Origin: Rhynchopus sp. YZ270_cl-10
Taxonomy: Eukaryota; Euglenozoa; Diplonemea; Diplonemida; Diplonemidae
DNA length: 64,000 bases
Direction of reading: 5' to 3'
Assembly (NCBI GenBank): GCA_964035575.1
Contig: OZ037845.1
Span: 1,426,001-1,490,000, forward strand
This document shows positions 10,637-21,900 of this stretch, in pieces. Positions within the stretch are counted from its first letter, which is position 1; every line of letters begins with the position of its first letter. The notes beneath the pieces are model-generated. The model saw only the letters and a list, made by a program, of their open reading frames with translations, was not told the origin of the DNA and did not search any database. The position numbers and the translations under genes are program-made.

Positions 10637-11386
10637 CAGGGCGTTCGCCCCGGGGCGAAAAATATTTTTTTTCGTTAAAAAAATCTTTTCCTGAAAAAAT
10701 GACATTTTATTTCGCCCCAGGGCTTCGCCCCACCGGGGCGAAACCCTGTATAAATAAATAAATAAATAAATAAAAAAAGGGGGAAAAAAAAAAAAAAGAG
10801 AGAGAGATTTCTCCCCACCACCCTGTAGACCCCCCCGGAGGGGGGGTCGCAGAGGGGTGTCCACTGTACTCAAAATCATCCGCAAACCCGCCTGCCGTGA
10901 GAGGAAGTTTCCCCAGCACTCCCGCTCGCTCCTCAATCCTGCAGTCTGCTGAAGGTGTACCGTACCCCCTGTTATAGAAGGTGTCACTGCTCGTGTCAAC
11001 TCTATCTTCAATGGCAGAGAGTTGAAAATAATCAAAATAAGGATGAAGTCTCATATGACAGATGCCTCTCTCTTGTACATCTGCTTGATTAAACAACACA
11101 AAGAGACCCTCAGTGAGGGGGGATTGATGAAATTCTCCATCGTTTTGCTGGTTTTAGTATCAGGAAAGTTCAGCTGTAATATCACTTGTGCTGGGGAAGG
11201 GATCACGCGCAAATCGCAAATTTTTTTTGACCATTCAGTACCAGGGATTCACCCCACGAACTAACTTCTCTCCGGCGGGAAAATTTTTTTTGACCTATTT
11301 TAAGCACTAGTAAAAAAACGAAAATTTCGGGGGTTTTGGCATTTCGCCACGATCAGGAAAAAACGATGGCGATAGCGAACGCCCTG
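10637..11386. mobile_element. 750-bp hAT-like non-autonomous element
   Basis: Termini CAGGGCGTTCGC and GCGAACGCCCTG are perfect inverted repeats, and the identical 8-bp sequence CAAAAAAG flanks both sides (10629-10636 and 11387-11394). An 8-bp duplication with CAGGG-type ends is the signature of hAT transposition. The interior carries a TAAA microsatellite (about 10750-10772), a purine run, and no transposase. Confidence 0.75.
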
Positions 11387-11460
11387 CAAAAAAGACAAAA
11401 AAAAAAAAAAGGTGGGCCAAAAACAGAGCTCAGGTTCGTCTATTACCAAACCTTAACATT

Positions 11461-11562
11461 AAGGTGTGTATGCACGTGAAGCACACTCATCTTTCAACCC
11501 TTTTATTGAGTATCAGTGCCTGCGTCTCAGAATCGTTTGGCAAACTCTATCACCTTTTTTTT
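11461..11562 (+). repeat. Two hairpin units beside a hAT insertion
   Basis: Unit one (11461-11509) reads AAGGTG-TGTATGC-loop-GCACACT-CATCTTTCAACC plus T's. Unit two (11514-11562) begins AGTGCCTGCGT, as does the unit at 16385, and ends in a T tract. The target duplication of the following hAT-like element starts three bases later. Confidence 0.5.
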
Positions 11563-11572
11563 CCCCCCGCAC

Positions 11573-12288
11573 CAGTGTTTCCCAGCATCTCACCTAACTC
11601 TGAAAATAGGTGAGATTTTGCGGTTTTGCGGGTTTTTGTATAGGTGTGGCGAGCCCGGGCGCGCTTCGCGCGCCCGGGTCCCCACCTTAGCTCAAGTTGA
11701 GGGCCTCCGGCGGAATGTGAGAATTTCTCGGAGTTCGGCACTTCATTGATATTTGCACCAGTACATTTACAAAATAAACGGCAGTCATGGCAGGCATGAC
11801 ACCCAAGCGAAGCCACGGTACGCAACATTTCTAAAAATTGTTGACATAAATGTCACTGTCGTTGGAAGATTGGGGGGTCAGCTTGTTTTTGTGCCCAAAA
11901 TTTCTCAGCACTGCTGACAAGGGACATTGGGAACATAGGGATTTTTGCGGAGCAAAAAAAAAATCAAACAAATGGCGCCGCAGGCGAAAAAAAATTAGGG
12001 TACAGTGTAAAAATCTATCTTTTTTACAGCACATAGTCACACACCTATTATGGTCCTAACCCTTTTTTGCGGAGCAAAAAAGGGAAAATGGCGCCGCAGG
12101 CAAAAAAAAATTGAGGTACAGCCTGGATGGTGCGGTCAGCAACCCAGTTCCCCCGTGAGTACTCCCGTGGTTCAACCATGATTTTTTTTTTTTTTTTTTT
12201 CCTGCAGGTGAGATTTCTCACCTCACTTTTTTTTTTTTTTTTTTTTTGTGAGATTTCTCACCCCAAAATCTCACCGTGGGAAACACTG
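11573..12288. mobile_element. 716-bp hAT-like non-autonomous element
   Basis: Ends are CAGTGTTTCCCA and TGGGAAACACTG, a perfect 12-bp inverted repeat of the classic hAT type. The 8-bp sequence CCCCGCAC flanks both sides (11565-11572 and 12289-12296). Subterminal hairpins built on GGTGAGAT/ATCTCACC sit near both ends, a GC-rich palindrome lies near 11653-11678, and two direct repeats of GCGGAGCAAAAAA...GGCGCCGCAGGC occur near 11948 and 12069. No transposase is present. Confidence 0.85.
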
Positions 12289-12620
12289 CCCCGCACCCCA
12301 CTGGAAAACCCAGAGATATTTTTTTGTATGTGTTTTGTGTGTCGACTTGAGATTAGGGTTTTACGTTTCAACTACTCTTTTGTACAAAAAACATAGGTAC
12401 TTCTGCGAAACATATTATAATTTAGTTTTTTCTTTGTGTTCCTCTAACTGCATGTCTTATTACTTTCTGCTTTTGTTTTTTTTGAAGAATACGCAAAAAA
12501 AAGGAAAGCGAAGATTGAGTCTGTATTGTATGTGTTATGATACGATGCACTTTACGATCAGAAAATGTCATATGCTCTGATCCTTGGTGGGTTTTTTTTT
12601 ATAAAAAAAACCTTCTTTCT

Positions 12621-12718
12621 GTTGAGGATGAACTGCATCTATACCTTTGAAATTCATTAGATTTCGGGCGAATTTGTGTATAGAAACCTTCCTCGGACAG
12701 GGTGATTGTCGAAACTAC
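12621..12718 (+). other. Duplicated 98-nt block, candidate structured RNA or 5' regulatory element, copy 1
   Basis: This block is about 87% identical to 48272-48368, 36 kb away. In RNA form it can pair GAGGA with TCCTC as an outer stem, TCTATAC with GTATAGA as an inner stem, and GACA with TGTC as a 3' hairpin; the outer and 3' stems are intact in both copies. It lies 288 bp upstream of the next ORF. No known RNA family was recognised (U1, U2, U4, U5, U6, U3 and tRNA were considered by eye). Confidence 0.4.
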
Positions 12719-13005
12719 GTAAACACAGCAGAATTCACAATGCAGCCAACCAGGAGGGGGTGTGATATTAAAACATCTCAATCTTCTTTTTTTTTTCTCC
12801 TCTTTCTTTGCCAATGACTTCACAAAAACAAAAAGAAACAGCCGAAAATAAATAGCTCTTTCCTCTTCCATTTTCTCACGCATCGAAGCCTGCCAGATTA
12901 CATTAGCAACTATGAACCCCCCCCATCACAAACAGTCCCTACCCTGCACCCTCCGCTCCCTCTCCCCCACAACCCCGTTCTCTAAATGAAACACAACGCA
13001 ACAGA

Positions 13006-15036
13006 ATGAGCGACACCACAGCAAGCCAGCCGTCTACGGCCACACCGACCAACCCCTCTCTCCACATCGTTGCCACCCCACCACCGTTCTCCCTGTCGGA
13101 GTACTTCGGGGGCGCGCGAAACATACAACGGCCGTTGATGCTGGTCGCCTTCGTGGCAACCGTGCTTTCCTTCTCCTATCATGAAATGGGCGAGCCCGAC
13201 TACGGAAGAGGACCCGAAACCGGCAAGGTTCTAGCACACAGTCTCCCCACGATGTCACGGTATCGAGAAGAACCACAACCATACCCGGAACCTCTCGACC
13301 CAAACGCAAACTATAAAAACATGGAGGGCAGGGTCAGGGTCAAAAGCATGGTACCTACCGAACTCCCGCCGAAGGAGATTCCTTCGTTGACTCCTGCATA
13401 TTGGAATAAGATTCTGGCGGTAAATGCTACTTGCGGTGCGGACTTTGATTTAACCATTTCTGATGAACGCGAATGGTACGACTTTTCTAATCCGGTGGGG
13501 AAAGGGGAGCGGGCAAAACCTCTAATAGTTATGCCGGCTGAAGACGACTGGCGGGAGGTATGCGCTGCGGTGACTGAAACGGTTACAAAGGTGGAGAAAG
13601 CACGAAACGGAACTGGAGACACCGAAATGCAGTTTTTACAGCAAAGCAAACGAAGCTTTTCTTTGGCAATCACCACCTTCCGTGGTGCGGCGACCCTCGA
13701 CAATGCGGTGAACAGCTACCGCGCTTCAGGCCTATTCGACCACCCCGACTTCGACGAAATCATCTTCCACGTGAACAAATGCCGCTGTGAGGACCTCTAC
13801 CAAATCAAAAACCTCGTCGGCGGTGGAAACGCTTCCCTCCCCGCCATCCCATACAAAGTCATCTGCGTTGTGACCAACTCATTGCACCCGGTGGTCTTGG
13901 TGCGGCTTATCTCTCACTCCCGCTCCATCATGACGATCATGACTGAAAATGACAGGCCAATTGTACAGCGTCCTAATGAAACAAAATCGGCCTACCATTT
14001 GCGTGTCAAAAACTTTATTGATTTGGGGATCAGTCTTGCGTCGGGTAGCGCTTACATATCAGATGAGGTGATGGTCGACAGCTATGCGGAGGAGCAGGCG
14101 GTTGACATTGACCGGCCTGGTGCGAACCCAAGCTCCTATGCTTCAGGATGGGATTCCCGCGATATCAGCTACATTACAATGCAGAATAAGCACGTCTTCT
14201 CAAAAGGAAAACGTACCTATTTCAAATACAACACAAAATCCTCAGCCTCTGTGGCCTACCCAGAAACCCCAACACCATACGTCCTCTTGGAGAGGCAGGC
14301 GCAGATCTCAGACGACCATTTATTCTTCAAAATTGCAGCAGAACTGCGGAACTATACTGACGACCAGAAGCTTGAAGCGTTTGGTTCGCGTGGAACGCAC
14401 CGTCCGATCGACACCTTAATGTGGGATGTCGCCGAGCACAACAGAACCGACTGGAATGAGAAGAGCTGCTGGCATGTTTGCTACCGTTTTGTGAGTGGAA
14501 ACGGCTACCAACGGTATCATATGTCGAAGAAATGCAACCGTCTGATGAAGCTTTCGGGGCAACGACAGAAGTGGAATGACTGCGAATGGAGAACCTGCCG
14601 GGAGTGGGTAGGGTGGCGGAAGGGAGCAGGGGACGGACCGTCCTCATGCCTGCATCCATGGCTGCGTAACCTTCCGTTGACGGATCAGATGCACGGTCGT
14701 TTCATTTCCAGCCTTGGTGACAGACACAATGGCGGGCCTATCGCGTGCTTTCGTCTAAAGGGATGGACCAACGGACCTGCATTGTTCAACACCCATTGGT
14801 ATAGACGTGATATAGGTGGTATGCTGTGTGGTGTAGATGGCAAATCTGGTGCTTCTGCTAAACAGTCCGGTCTCGTCTACCGTCGGAACAAACCATACTT
14901 CGGCTGGTACGGAAGACAAATGGAATATAACGTCCAACGTTCCATCCGTCTCAGCGACGGTGTTCCGCACTGCAGAGGGGATGGTCTGATGGATGAAGTG
15001 GAAATTGAAAGCTTTGACGGTGAAACGCCTGGATGA
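13006..15036 (+). CDS. Type II membrane protein, glycosyltransferase-like
   Basis: A single-exon gene of 676 residues. One hydrophobic segment at about residues 41-58, after a short Ser/Thr/Pro-rich N-terminus and without a cleavable signal, predicts a type II Golgi or ER membrane protein. The rest would be lumenal and has at least six N-x-S/T sequons, which fits. From about residue 225 the chain reads S-L-A-I-T-T-F-R-G-A-A-T-L-D-N-A-V-N-S-Y then F-D-E-I-I-F-H-V-N, an arrangement typical of GT-A-type nucleotide-sugar transferase folds; M-T-I-M-T-E-N-D may stand at the metal-binding acidic position. The C-terminal third is rich in Cys and Trp (pairs near residues 485-530). I infer a transferase; donor and acceptor are unknown. 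Confidence 0.6.
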   Translation: MSDTTASQPSTATPTNPSLHIVATPPPFSLSEYFGGARNIQRPLMLVAFVATVLSFSYHEMGEPDYGRGPETGKVLAHSLPTMSRYREEPQPYPEPLDPNANYKNMEGRVRVKSMVPTELPPKEIPSLTPAYWNKILAVNATCGADFDLTISDEREWYDFSNPVGKGERAKPLIVMPAEDDWREVCAAVTETVTKVEKARNGTGDTEMQFLQQSKRSFSLAITTFRGAATLDNAVNSYRASGLFDHPDFDEIIFHVNKCRCEDLYQIKNLVGGGNASLPAIPYKVICVVTNSLHPVVLVRLISHSRSIMTIMTENDRPIVQRPNETKSAYHLRVKNFIDLGISLASGSAYISDEVMVDSYAEEQAVDIDRPGANPSSYASGWDSRDISYITMQNKHVFSKGKRTYFKYNTKSSASVAYPETPTPYVLLERQAQISDDHLFFKIAAELRNYTDDQKLEAFGSRGTHRPIDTLMWDVAEHNRTDWNEKSCWHVCYRFVSGNGYQRYHMSKKCNRLMKLSGQRQKWNDCEWRTCREWVGWRKGAGDGPSSCLHPWLRNLPLTDQMHGRFISSLGDRHNGGPIACFRLKGWTNGPALFNTHWYRRDIGGMLCGVDGKSGASAKQSGLVYRRNKPYFGWYGRQMEYNVQRSIRLSDGVPHCRGDGLMDEVEIESFDGETPG

Positions 15037-15179
15037 AAAAAAGAAAAAAAAATAGCTGAAAAAAGGAGGGGGGGGAAGTGGGGGTTTAATGAAAAAAAGA
15101 AGAAAAAAAAAGAATCATTTAGTGAATGTCTACCCGTAAATACGATTTAAAGGGGAGGGGGGGTAGGGGGGGGGGGGGG

Positions 15180-15427
15180 CACAGCGGAGAATAAGACTCG
15201 GGGACCCGGGACCAGGACGGGAACCTTGACCAGGACCCGGGGACCGGGGCAGTGTTCTAAAATACGTGGAAAAATACGTATTAATACGTGACGTATTAAT
15301 ACGAAAATACGTATTAATACGTAATACGTAAATACGTGGCTTATTCTCCCCACGCATACGTATTAATACGTATTAATACGTATTTTAGATCACTGGGACC
15401 GGGGACCCGGCTTATTCTCTGCTGTGA
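15180..15427. mobile_element. Foldback element with CAGC-GAGAATAAG ends, interrupted
   Basis: CACAGCGGAGAATAAG at the left is mirrored by CTTATTCTCTGCTGTG at the right, with CCGGGACC/GGTCCCGG-like inner arms. A second foldback element is inserted in its middle (15250-15395). A shorter relative lies at 17702-17757. Confidence 0.6.
15250..15395. mobile_element. 146-bp hAT-like mini-element nested in another foldback
   Basis: CAGTGTTCTAAAATACG and CGTATTTTAGATCACTG form near-perfect inverted ends. GGACCGGG occurs at 15241-15248 and again at 15396-15403, an 8-bp duplication with one spare G at the left in a homopolymer. The interior is made of ACGTATTAAT-like repeats. Confidence 0.65.
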
Positions 15428-15740
15428 GGGGGGAAGGGAGAGGGCTCAGGGGGAAGAGGAGCTCGTGTGCGGAGAAAAACAACACAAAACAAAAAAAACC
15501 TGGCTGCACCTTTTTTTCGCATTGATTCGTGCTCAATTGACATTGATGGTGTGTCTTGTCAAAATACAAAAAAGGGGGGGGGGGGGGTGGGGAGGTGGGG
15601 TGGTAGGGAGCTGGGGGTCCTGGAAAAGTTAATTTCCCGCCCGCTCTGTGGTTTGTCTTTTTGTTTTTTGTTTTTGGGAAGATGTGCGTGCCCCTAGGGA
15701 AGCACGTTTCATCGTTCACATTCATTTTTTTTTCCGGTCA

Positions 15741-15908
15741 TGTACCAAGGTACACTGTCACGAGAGGGCTTTGTATTTCAAGTGAACTTTTTTTTTAATC
15801 AAGGTGATGATATGTCTTGAGGCTTAGATTCATCTTATAATTAACCATTTTCGAAGGATGTGTGCACAAGACACATTCATCTTTCAACTTTTCACATTTC
15901 TTTTTTTT
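15741..15908 (+). repeat. Cluster of three hairpin units
   Basis: 15741-15797 is a canonical GGTACACTGTCACGAGAGGG unit with TTTGTATTTCAAG and a T run. 15801-15852 is a degenerate CTTAG-type unit ending TTCATCTTATAA. 15854-15908 reads AAGGATG-TGTG-CACAAGA-CACA-TTCATCTTTCAAC then T's, the clearest two-stem example. The subfamily order differs from the cluster at 7362-7520. Confidence 0.65.
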
Positions 15909-16200
15909 TAACCCCTGTTTGACTCTCAGTTGTGATAGTGTAGAGCTACCCAACACGTCTTCAAAAAAAAAAAAAATGACAGTGGAGATTGCACAAACTG
16001 TGGCAACACTACCGAGGCAACTACACTACCTCCAACAATTTATCAAAAAAAAAAAAAACTGTATTTTTCAGGGGGAGGTGGTTTATCCTGGTTGTTCTTT
16101 ACTTCTTGTATTTTCCACCCCCCGCCCCCTTTTTTTTTATCAGAATGTAAACCTCGAAATGGGATGTAGGGAATGCACAGTTCGGTACTGGTCACGCACC

Positions 16201-16495
16201 AAGGTACGGAGGGGCTTTGTATTTCATGTATATTTTTCTTCTTCTTCTTCTTCGCTGTTGTTTATTGTCTTGAAAAGACACACCGTTTCTTACTATCTTA
16301 GCTTTGTTCATGACCTCCCCGCTGCCTCACCTAAGGATGACCCTTCAGAAAGTGGTTCGGATTGTTCAAAGTTTTTGGCTGTCTCAGTGCCTGCGTACGA
16401 TGAACGGTGAGACGGTTGCACTTTCAACTCTTTTGTTGGGGATTAAGCATGATGCAGCTTGGTTTTCATCTATCCAGGATTTTGAGAAAAGATGT
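16201..16495 (+). repeat. Dispersed hairpin units
   Basis: 16201-16240 is a shortened GGTAC...CTTTGTATTTCATG unit. 16385-16438 has an AGTGC/GCACT outer stem, CGGTGAGACGG and TTTCAACTCTTTT, like 53355-53412. 16439-16495 is a degenerate TTAAGC...GCTTGG-TTTTCATCT unit. The 60-bp region between the first two is not repeated elsewhere in the window. Confidence 0.45.
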
Positions 16496-17836
16496 GGCAC
16501 CTGAGTGCCTTCCCATCTTCCATTTTTTATTTTATGTCAGGCAATGATACAGACACAACACTTGTGGAGGGGGGCAAGCGCAGACGCGTTTTTTTGCTCA
16601 AAAATCCGGACCTACTGAGTGTTACTGGGGCGGGGGGAGGCTCGAGGCGCGAAGTCTGTTGTGCTCATGTCCTCATTAAGTATCACTTCCTTCGGGTTGC
16701 GGTCTTTTGTGAGGCGTGTGTATCTCAGATTAGTTTACGTAGGAAGTCCAATACAAGAGATACCTCTTGTATTCACCCCCCCTAGTAAGGTGTCTGTCAT
16801 AGCCCTTTTTTCTTTAAACGAGAGTGAGTGTCGCAAACCATGTGGTCTGTTACGGCTAAAGTGTGCGAGCCTATAAAGAAGGGATACGCACCGAGGCGCC
16901 CTGCACACACACACAGCTCTTGGAGGTGTCTCTTTCAAAAATGCGAGAGCAGACTTTTCATCAATCTTTTTCTAGTTAATGCCCCCTCCGCAGTTCGATA
17001 ACCGCGGAAATCTGGTTCCTTGGGCTCACAGAGGTGTTTGCACTGAGAAAACGACCTTTTTCCTTTTTCTTTGGAGAACAATTGTCTGTGTCTAACCCAA
17101 CTTTCTCTTTTTGTTTTTTTTCTTTTTCCGCACAGAAGGTGGAGAATAAGGCTGTGCGGAAGAATTTACCAGAAAAAAACGATGTGGTTCAGTGGAGATA
17201 GAAAAAGACTCATAATTATTGCTGCACAGAGAAGCCATGGTGCAGCCCTGTGGGTGGAGAAGAAGAAGAAAAAGCAGGGATGGGGGGATCACAACAGATC
17301 GATTTGCTGCTCCCAAGGAGGAAGGTTCTTTGATGAGGCACCTCTTTTTGTGCATAATCTCTTACTTTTTTTTTTGTTCCGGTTTTAACGAAAAAAATCC
17401 TGTTGTATCTTTTTACCCTTTTTTCTTTGCCGGAAAAAAAAACCCCCGGGGTGGTTTTTTAGTTTTGTCACAAGATTTAAAGAAACAGAATACCACCCAT
17501 ACTTGCCCCCCTTTTTCATACTCCGCCGATACGAACTGACATTCACGAGAATACTCCGGGTCCTGGGTACTGGGTACAGCCCTACTCCCAGTAGGGGGCT
17601 GGGGCTAGGAATACCCCTCCATCCATGCCCCCCCACCCTCAGGTCTCCGACCCGCTTTCAGGCGTTTTCACAGTGTTTTTCGAGTGTCCCCCCTGGGACA
17701 TCCGGCTGAGAATAACCGGGTCCCGAATACCGGGTTCCCAAATCTTATTCTCAGCTCTGCCTCCCCTACACACGATTCTATCCACCAAAACTTCCTTTTA
17801 ACTCAGGGAAAAAAGACAAAAAAAAAAAGATACGAT
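16496..17836. other. Gene-free spacer with one small foldback
   Basis: No supported gene. The DNA is mixed and T-rich, with pyrimidine runs and short purine tracts. The only structure is the foldback at 17702-17757. Confidence 0.45.
17702..17757. repeat. 56-bp foldback, GCTGAGAATAA ends
   Basis: GGCTGAGAATAACCGGG at the left is mirrored by CTTATTCTCAGC at the right. It shares end sequences with the larger element at 15180-15427 and is probably a deletion derivative of that family. Confidence 0.5.
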
Positions 17837-18478
17837 ATGGCTGTTGCAGGCGCAGTCTCTGTTGTGCACTCGAAGAAGGAGTTTGACGCATTGCTTTCCG
17901 AAACCCCGAACGCATGCATCCACTTCGCCGCTGACTGGTGCGAGCCGTCGAAGCAGCTCCACAACGTCATGAACGAATGGAACTACCCTAAGGTGCGTCT
18001 GGTCACTGCGATGGCGGAGGAGATGGAGGATGTGGTGGAGGCAGAGGGAGTGGACACAGTGCCGTTTGTTATCTTCTATCATAATGGCAAGAGAGTGGAT
18101 CAAGTGGCCGGGGCGCAGTTGGATGAGATTAAAGGAAAAATTGAGAAGATCTATGAGTCCGCAGAAGTGATCGACAACGAAGCCCGCATGAAGCGTCTGA
18201 TCAACAAGCACAAAGTCATGCTCTTCATGAAAGGCTCCCCCGATGCACCGCGTTGTGGCTTCTCCCGTACCATTATCGGGATTCTTCGCGAAGAAGGCGC
18301 AGATTTTGACACCTTCGACATCCTCACAGACGAAGCCATCCGCCAAGGACTCAAGGTCTACTCCAACTGGCCAACCTTCCCCCAGCTCTACGTTGACGGA
18401 GAGCTTGTAGGAGGATTAGATGTCATCAAGGAGCTCAAAGAAGGGGACGAATTGGGTTCCACTCTCAGAGGGGAATAA
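17837..18478 (+). CDS. Monothiol glutaredoxin of the Grx3/PICOT type (Trx-Grx fusion)
   Basis: The gene has one exon and encodes 213 residues. Residues 1-105 form a thioredoxin-like domain whose active-site region reads W34-C-E-P-S-K39. Residues 115-213 form a monothiol glutaredoxin domain with the diagnostic CGFS motif at C140, preceded by K-G-S-P-D-A-P-R, and the glutathione-binding W-P-T-F-P-Q-L-Y and G-G-L-D motifs. Proteins of this class bind a glutathione-ligated [2Fe-2S] cluster as dimers and serve cytosolic iron delivery and iron sensing. One Grx domain is the yeast/protist layout; animal PICOT has two. The ATG at 17837 (MAVAGAVSVV) is chosen because the upstream in-frame codons fall in repeat-rich leader. 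The Trx-like site is shifted relative to the usual WAxPC. Confidence 0.92.
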   Translation: MAVAGAVSVVHSKKEFDALLSETPNACIHFAADWCEPSKQLHNVMNEWNYPKVRLVTAMAEEMEDVVEAEGVDTVPFVIFYHNGKRVDQVAGAQLDEIKGKIEKIYESAEVIDNEARMKRLINKHKVMLFMKGSPDAPRCGFSRTIIGILREEGADFDTFDILTDEAIRQGLKVYSNWPTFPQLYVDGELVGGLDVIKELKEGDELGSTLRGE

Positions 18479-18963
18479 AAAAAAATGTGGAGCAAAGGGG
18501 GAAAAAAGATATGAACAATAAAGGTGTCTCAGCGTAAAAAAAAGGAAAAAAATGTGAACCGTTTTGTGTTATTTGAATACCATTCTTCGGGGGCTGACGA
18601 CGATAAACCAAAAAAAAAATTTTTTTTTTTTTTTCAAGGGGGAAGAAACGATGCATTATTCTAGCTCTATCCTATTCATTTTATTATATATTTTTGCTCT
18701 TTTTCTCTGCGGGATTCAAAAAAAAATTTGGGAAATGGAAACAAATCCCACACACTCATACAGAACAGAGCTATTTCCTCCGATGCTTTCCTCCCATCAC
18801 ATCATCACCCTCCTCCCTCCCTCCTCTCTTCATACCCATCACAGACACATACACGATACACAAGACGTAACTGGTGGCTTAAATCGAGCCTGCGAAGGCA
18901 ATAGAGTAGTTTTTTTGTTTTTTTGTTTGTTTTTAAAGTTTTTCCCCTAATTTGTGTTTCAAG
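18479..18963. other. A/T-run spacer, nothing recognised
   Basis: Runs of A and T with a C/T-rich segment at about 18780-18850 just upstream of the IFT172 leader. No gene, RNA or repeat could be supported. Confidence 0.5.
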
Positions 18964-21900
18964 ATGCAGTTGAGACACGTGAAGAACCTGCAGTCCTCAC
19001 AGCAACATGTAGCTCGCATTACCGCAGCCTGCTGGAGTCCAAACAACAAGCGTCTGGCCATTGCAGATCATTACCGCTTTGTGCACCTTTTTGATGAGAA
19101 TGGTGAAAAACGCGACAAATTCAGCACGAAGCCCATAGACACTAGAGGGCCTAAGACGTACATGGTGCGGGGTATGGTGTTTTCACCTGATTCTGCGAAG
19201 CTTGCGATTGCACAGAGTGACAACGTTGTTTTTGTCTACAAGCTTGGTCTCGACTGGGGCGAGAAGAAGTCGATTTGCAACAAATTCGTTCAAACCTGCC
19301 CGGTGACCTGCGTCTGCTGGCCGCACGTTCGTGGGAATGAGCTTCTCGTGTTCGGTGTGGCTGATGGCAAGGTGCGGATCGGGACGTTGACAACAAACAA
19401 ATGCCACAACCTGTACAGCACAGACTCGTACGTTGTCAGCATTGCCTCGTCGCAGGACGGTACCGGGCTTGTCAGTGGACACAGCGACGGGTCCATCCAT
19501 AGGTATTACTTTGAGGAGGCCGGGCAGCTTGCAGGGAGTGCAAAGCTCTGTGTGCACCCCTGTGTGCCGCAGGGGCTGAGCTGGGGGGAGAGTGTGGCAG
19601 CAGTGGGCAACGACTGCAAGGTGTGCTTCTACGACAGCCGCACCGGGGCCTCGCAGCAGAACTTTGTGTACGACGTGACGGAGGACCGTGAGCACGTCTG
19701 CTGTGCGTTCAACCCCTCAGGGCACTCACTGGTGGTCGGTGCCTTCGATAAGTTCCGTGTCTTCAACTACAACATCAAACAGTCGCGTTGGGAGGAAGGC
19801 ATCCATAAGTTCTTCGAGAACCTCTACTCCGTCACGTGCCTCTCCTGGAAGAACGATGGCTCCCGTCTTGTCGTCTGCTCCCTCTGCGCAGCTGTCGATA
19901 TGTACGACGCCTGCATCAGGCGGTATCTGTATAAGGGTAACTTCGAGTTCACCTACGTCTCCCACTCGCAGGTTATCGTCAAGCGCCTCAGCACCGGAAC
20001 CCGCATTGTGCTGAAGTCGCAGTTCGGCTACGAGATCGTGAAGGTGCACGTCTACCAGGACCTCTACCTCGTGTCGCACAGCCCGACCACCCTGCTTGTG
20101 GGCGACCTTGGCAGCTGCAAGGTGTCAGAGGTGCCGTGGAGCGGGAGCGGGCAGGAGAAGTTCGTCTTCGACAACCCGCAGGTCTGCATGGTGTTCAACG
20201 TGGGGGAGCTGTCGCTCATCGAGTACGGCCGCAACGAGATCCTTGGGTCGTGCCGCACGGAGTACATGGCACCACACCTCCTCTCGGTGCGCGTCAACGA
20301 CTCACCCGACCTGGACGACGAGAAGCGCCAGAAGATCATTGCGTACCTTGTGGACCGACAGACGATCTGCATCCTCGACCTGGTGACAGGCATCCGCATT
20401 GCGACCATCCAGCACTCCTCCAAGATTGACTGGCTGGAGCTCAACAAGCGTGCCACGAAGCTCCTCTTCAAGGACAAATCCCGCCAGCTTTTCCTCTACG
20501 ACATTGTGACGCAGGCGAAGGTGACGCTGCTCAACTTCTGCACCTACGTGGCGTGGGTGCCCGACAGCGACGTTGTCGTAGCACAGAACCGCGGCGACCT
20601 GTGTGTGTGGTACAGCATTGAGACACCCGACCGCGTTGCCATTGTCCCTATCAAGGGTGACGTAGAGGACATCGAACGCACGGACGGCAAGACGGAGGTC
20701 ATTGTTGACGAAGGCATCAACACCGTTGCATATGGGCTTGACGAAAGCCTCATCGAGTTCGGCAGTGCCATGGAGGACAGGGACTACGAACGTGCATGCG
20801 ACCTCCTCGAGCAGATCACCATCACCCCCGAGACCGAAGCGATGTGGGAGAACCTCTCGCAGCTGGCCCTGCAGGACAAGAAGCTGCTCATTGCGGAGCG
20901 CTGCTTCGCTGCCCTGGGCGACGTCTCCAAGGCGCGCGCATTGAACAAGATTGGCGAGATTGCACAACAGGCAATGGGCGAGGACAAGGTCATCGCACAG
21001 CAGGGCTACGACCACTACACGGTACGTGCCTCTTTGGAGGTGCTCAACAAGAACTTCAAGGCAGCGGAGAACATCTTCCTCGAGCGCAACAAGGTGAACG
21101 AGGCGGTGGCGATGTGGGAGGAGCTGTTCCGGTTTGATGAGTCCATTGCTGTGGCAGAGGCGAAGGGGCACAAAGACGCCGACCGCATGCGCAAGACGTA
21201 CTACGAATGGCTCATGGAGACCAAGCAGCAGGACAAGGCTGCCGACCTCCGTGAACGCGAAGGAAAGTACGTCGAGGCAATAAATCTGTACCTCGCTGGC
21301 GGGCTCCCCGCCAAGGCCGCGCACATCGTGAACCAGCACCAGGTGACCATCCCGCAGCAGCAACAGGAAGCCATCGCGACCGCCCTCGGCAAGGCCTCTA
21401 TGTTCGAGAAGGCAGGCGACTTCTTCGAGAAGCTTGGCCTCAACGAGCGTGCCATCGAGGCGTACCGCCGTGGCCACTCCTACAGACGCGCCGTCGACCT
21501 CTCACGCAGAGTCTTCCCGGGCTACGTCATCTCACTCGAGGACGAATGGGGCGACTGGCTTGTCAGCCAAAAGCAGGTATGGCTTGTACGAAAACCAAAC
21601 ACAAAAAACCCCCACGACAGGTCGACGCCGCAATCAACCACTACATCGAGGCACACCAGGAGATGAAGGCAATCAATGCTGCCATCAACTCCAGGCAGTG
21701 GGCAAAGGCTGTGCAGGTATACTACACCCTCCGTACCCCCCCTCGCCCCTTACCCCACAACACTTTTACCTCTTTTGCCTTCACACCCACAGATCCTGGA
21801 CCAGCAGGACCAGCACGACCCGACTGTGCTGAAGTACTACAAAACCGTGTCGACACACTACGAAGAAGGGCACCAATACGCCGAGGCAGAGAAGTACTAC

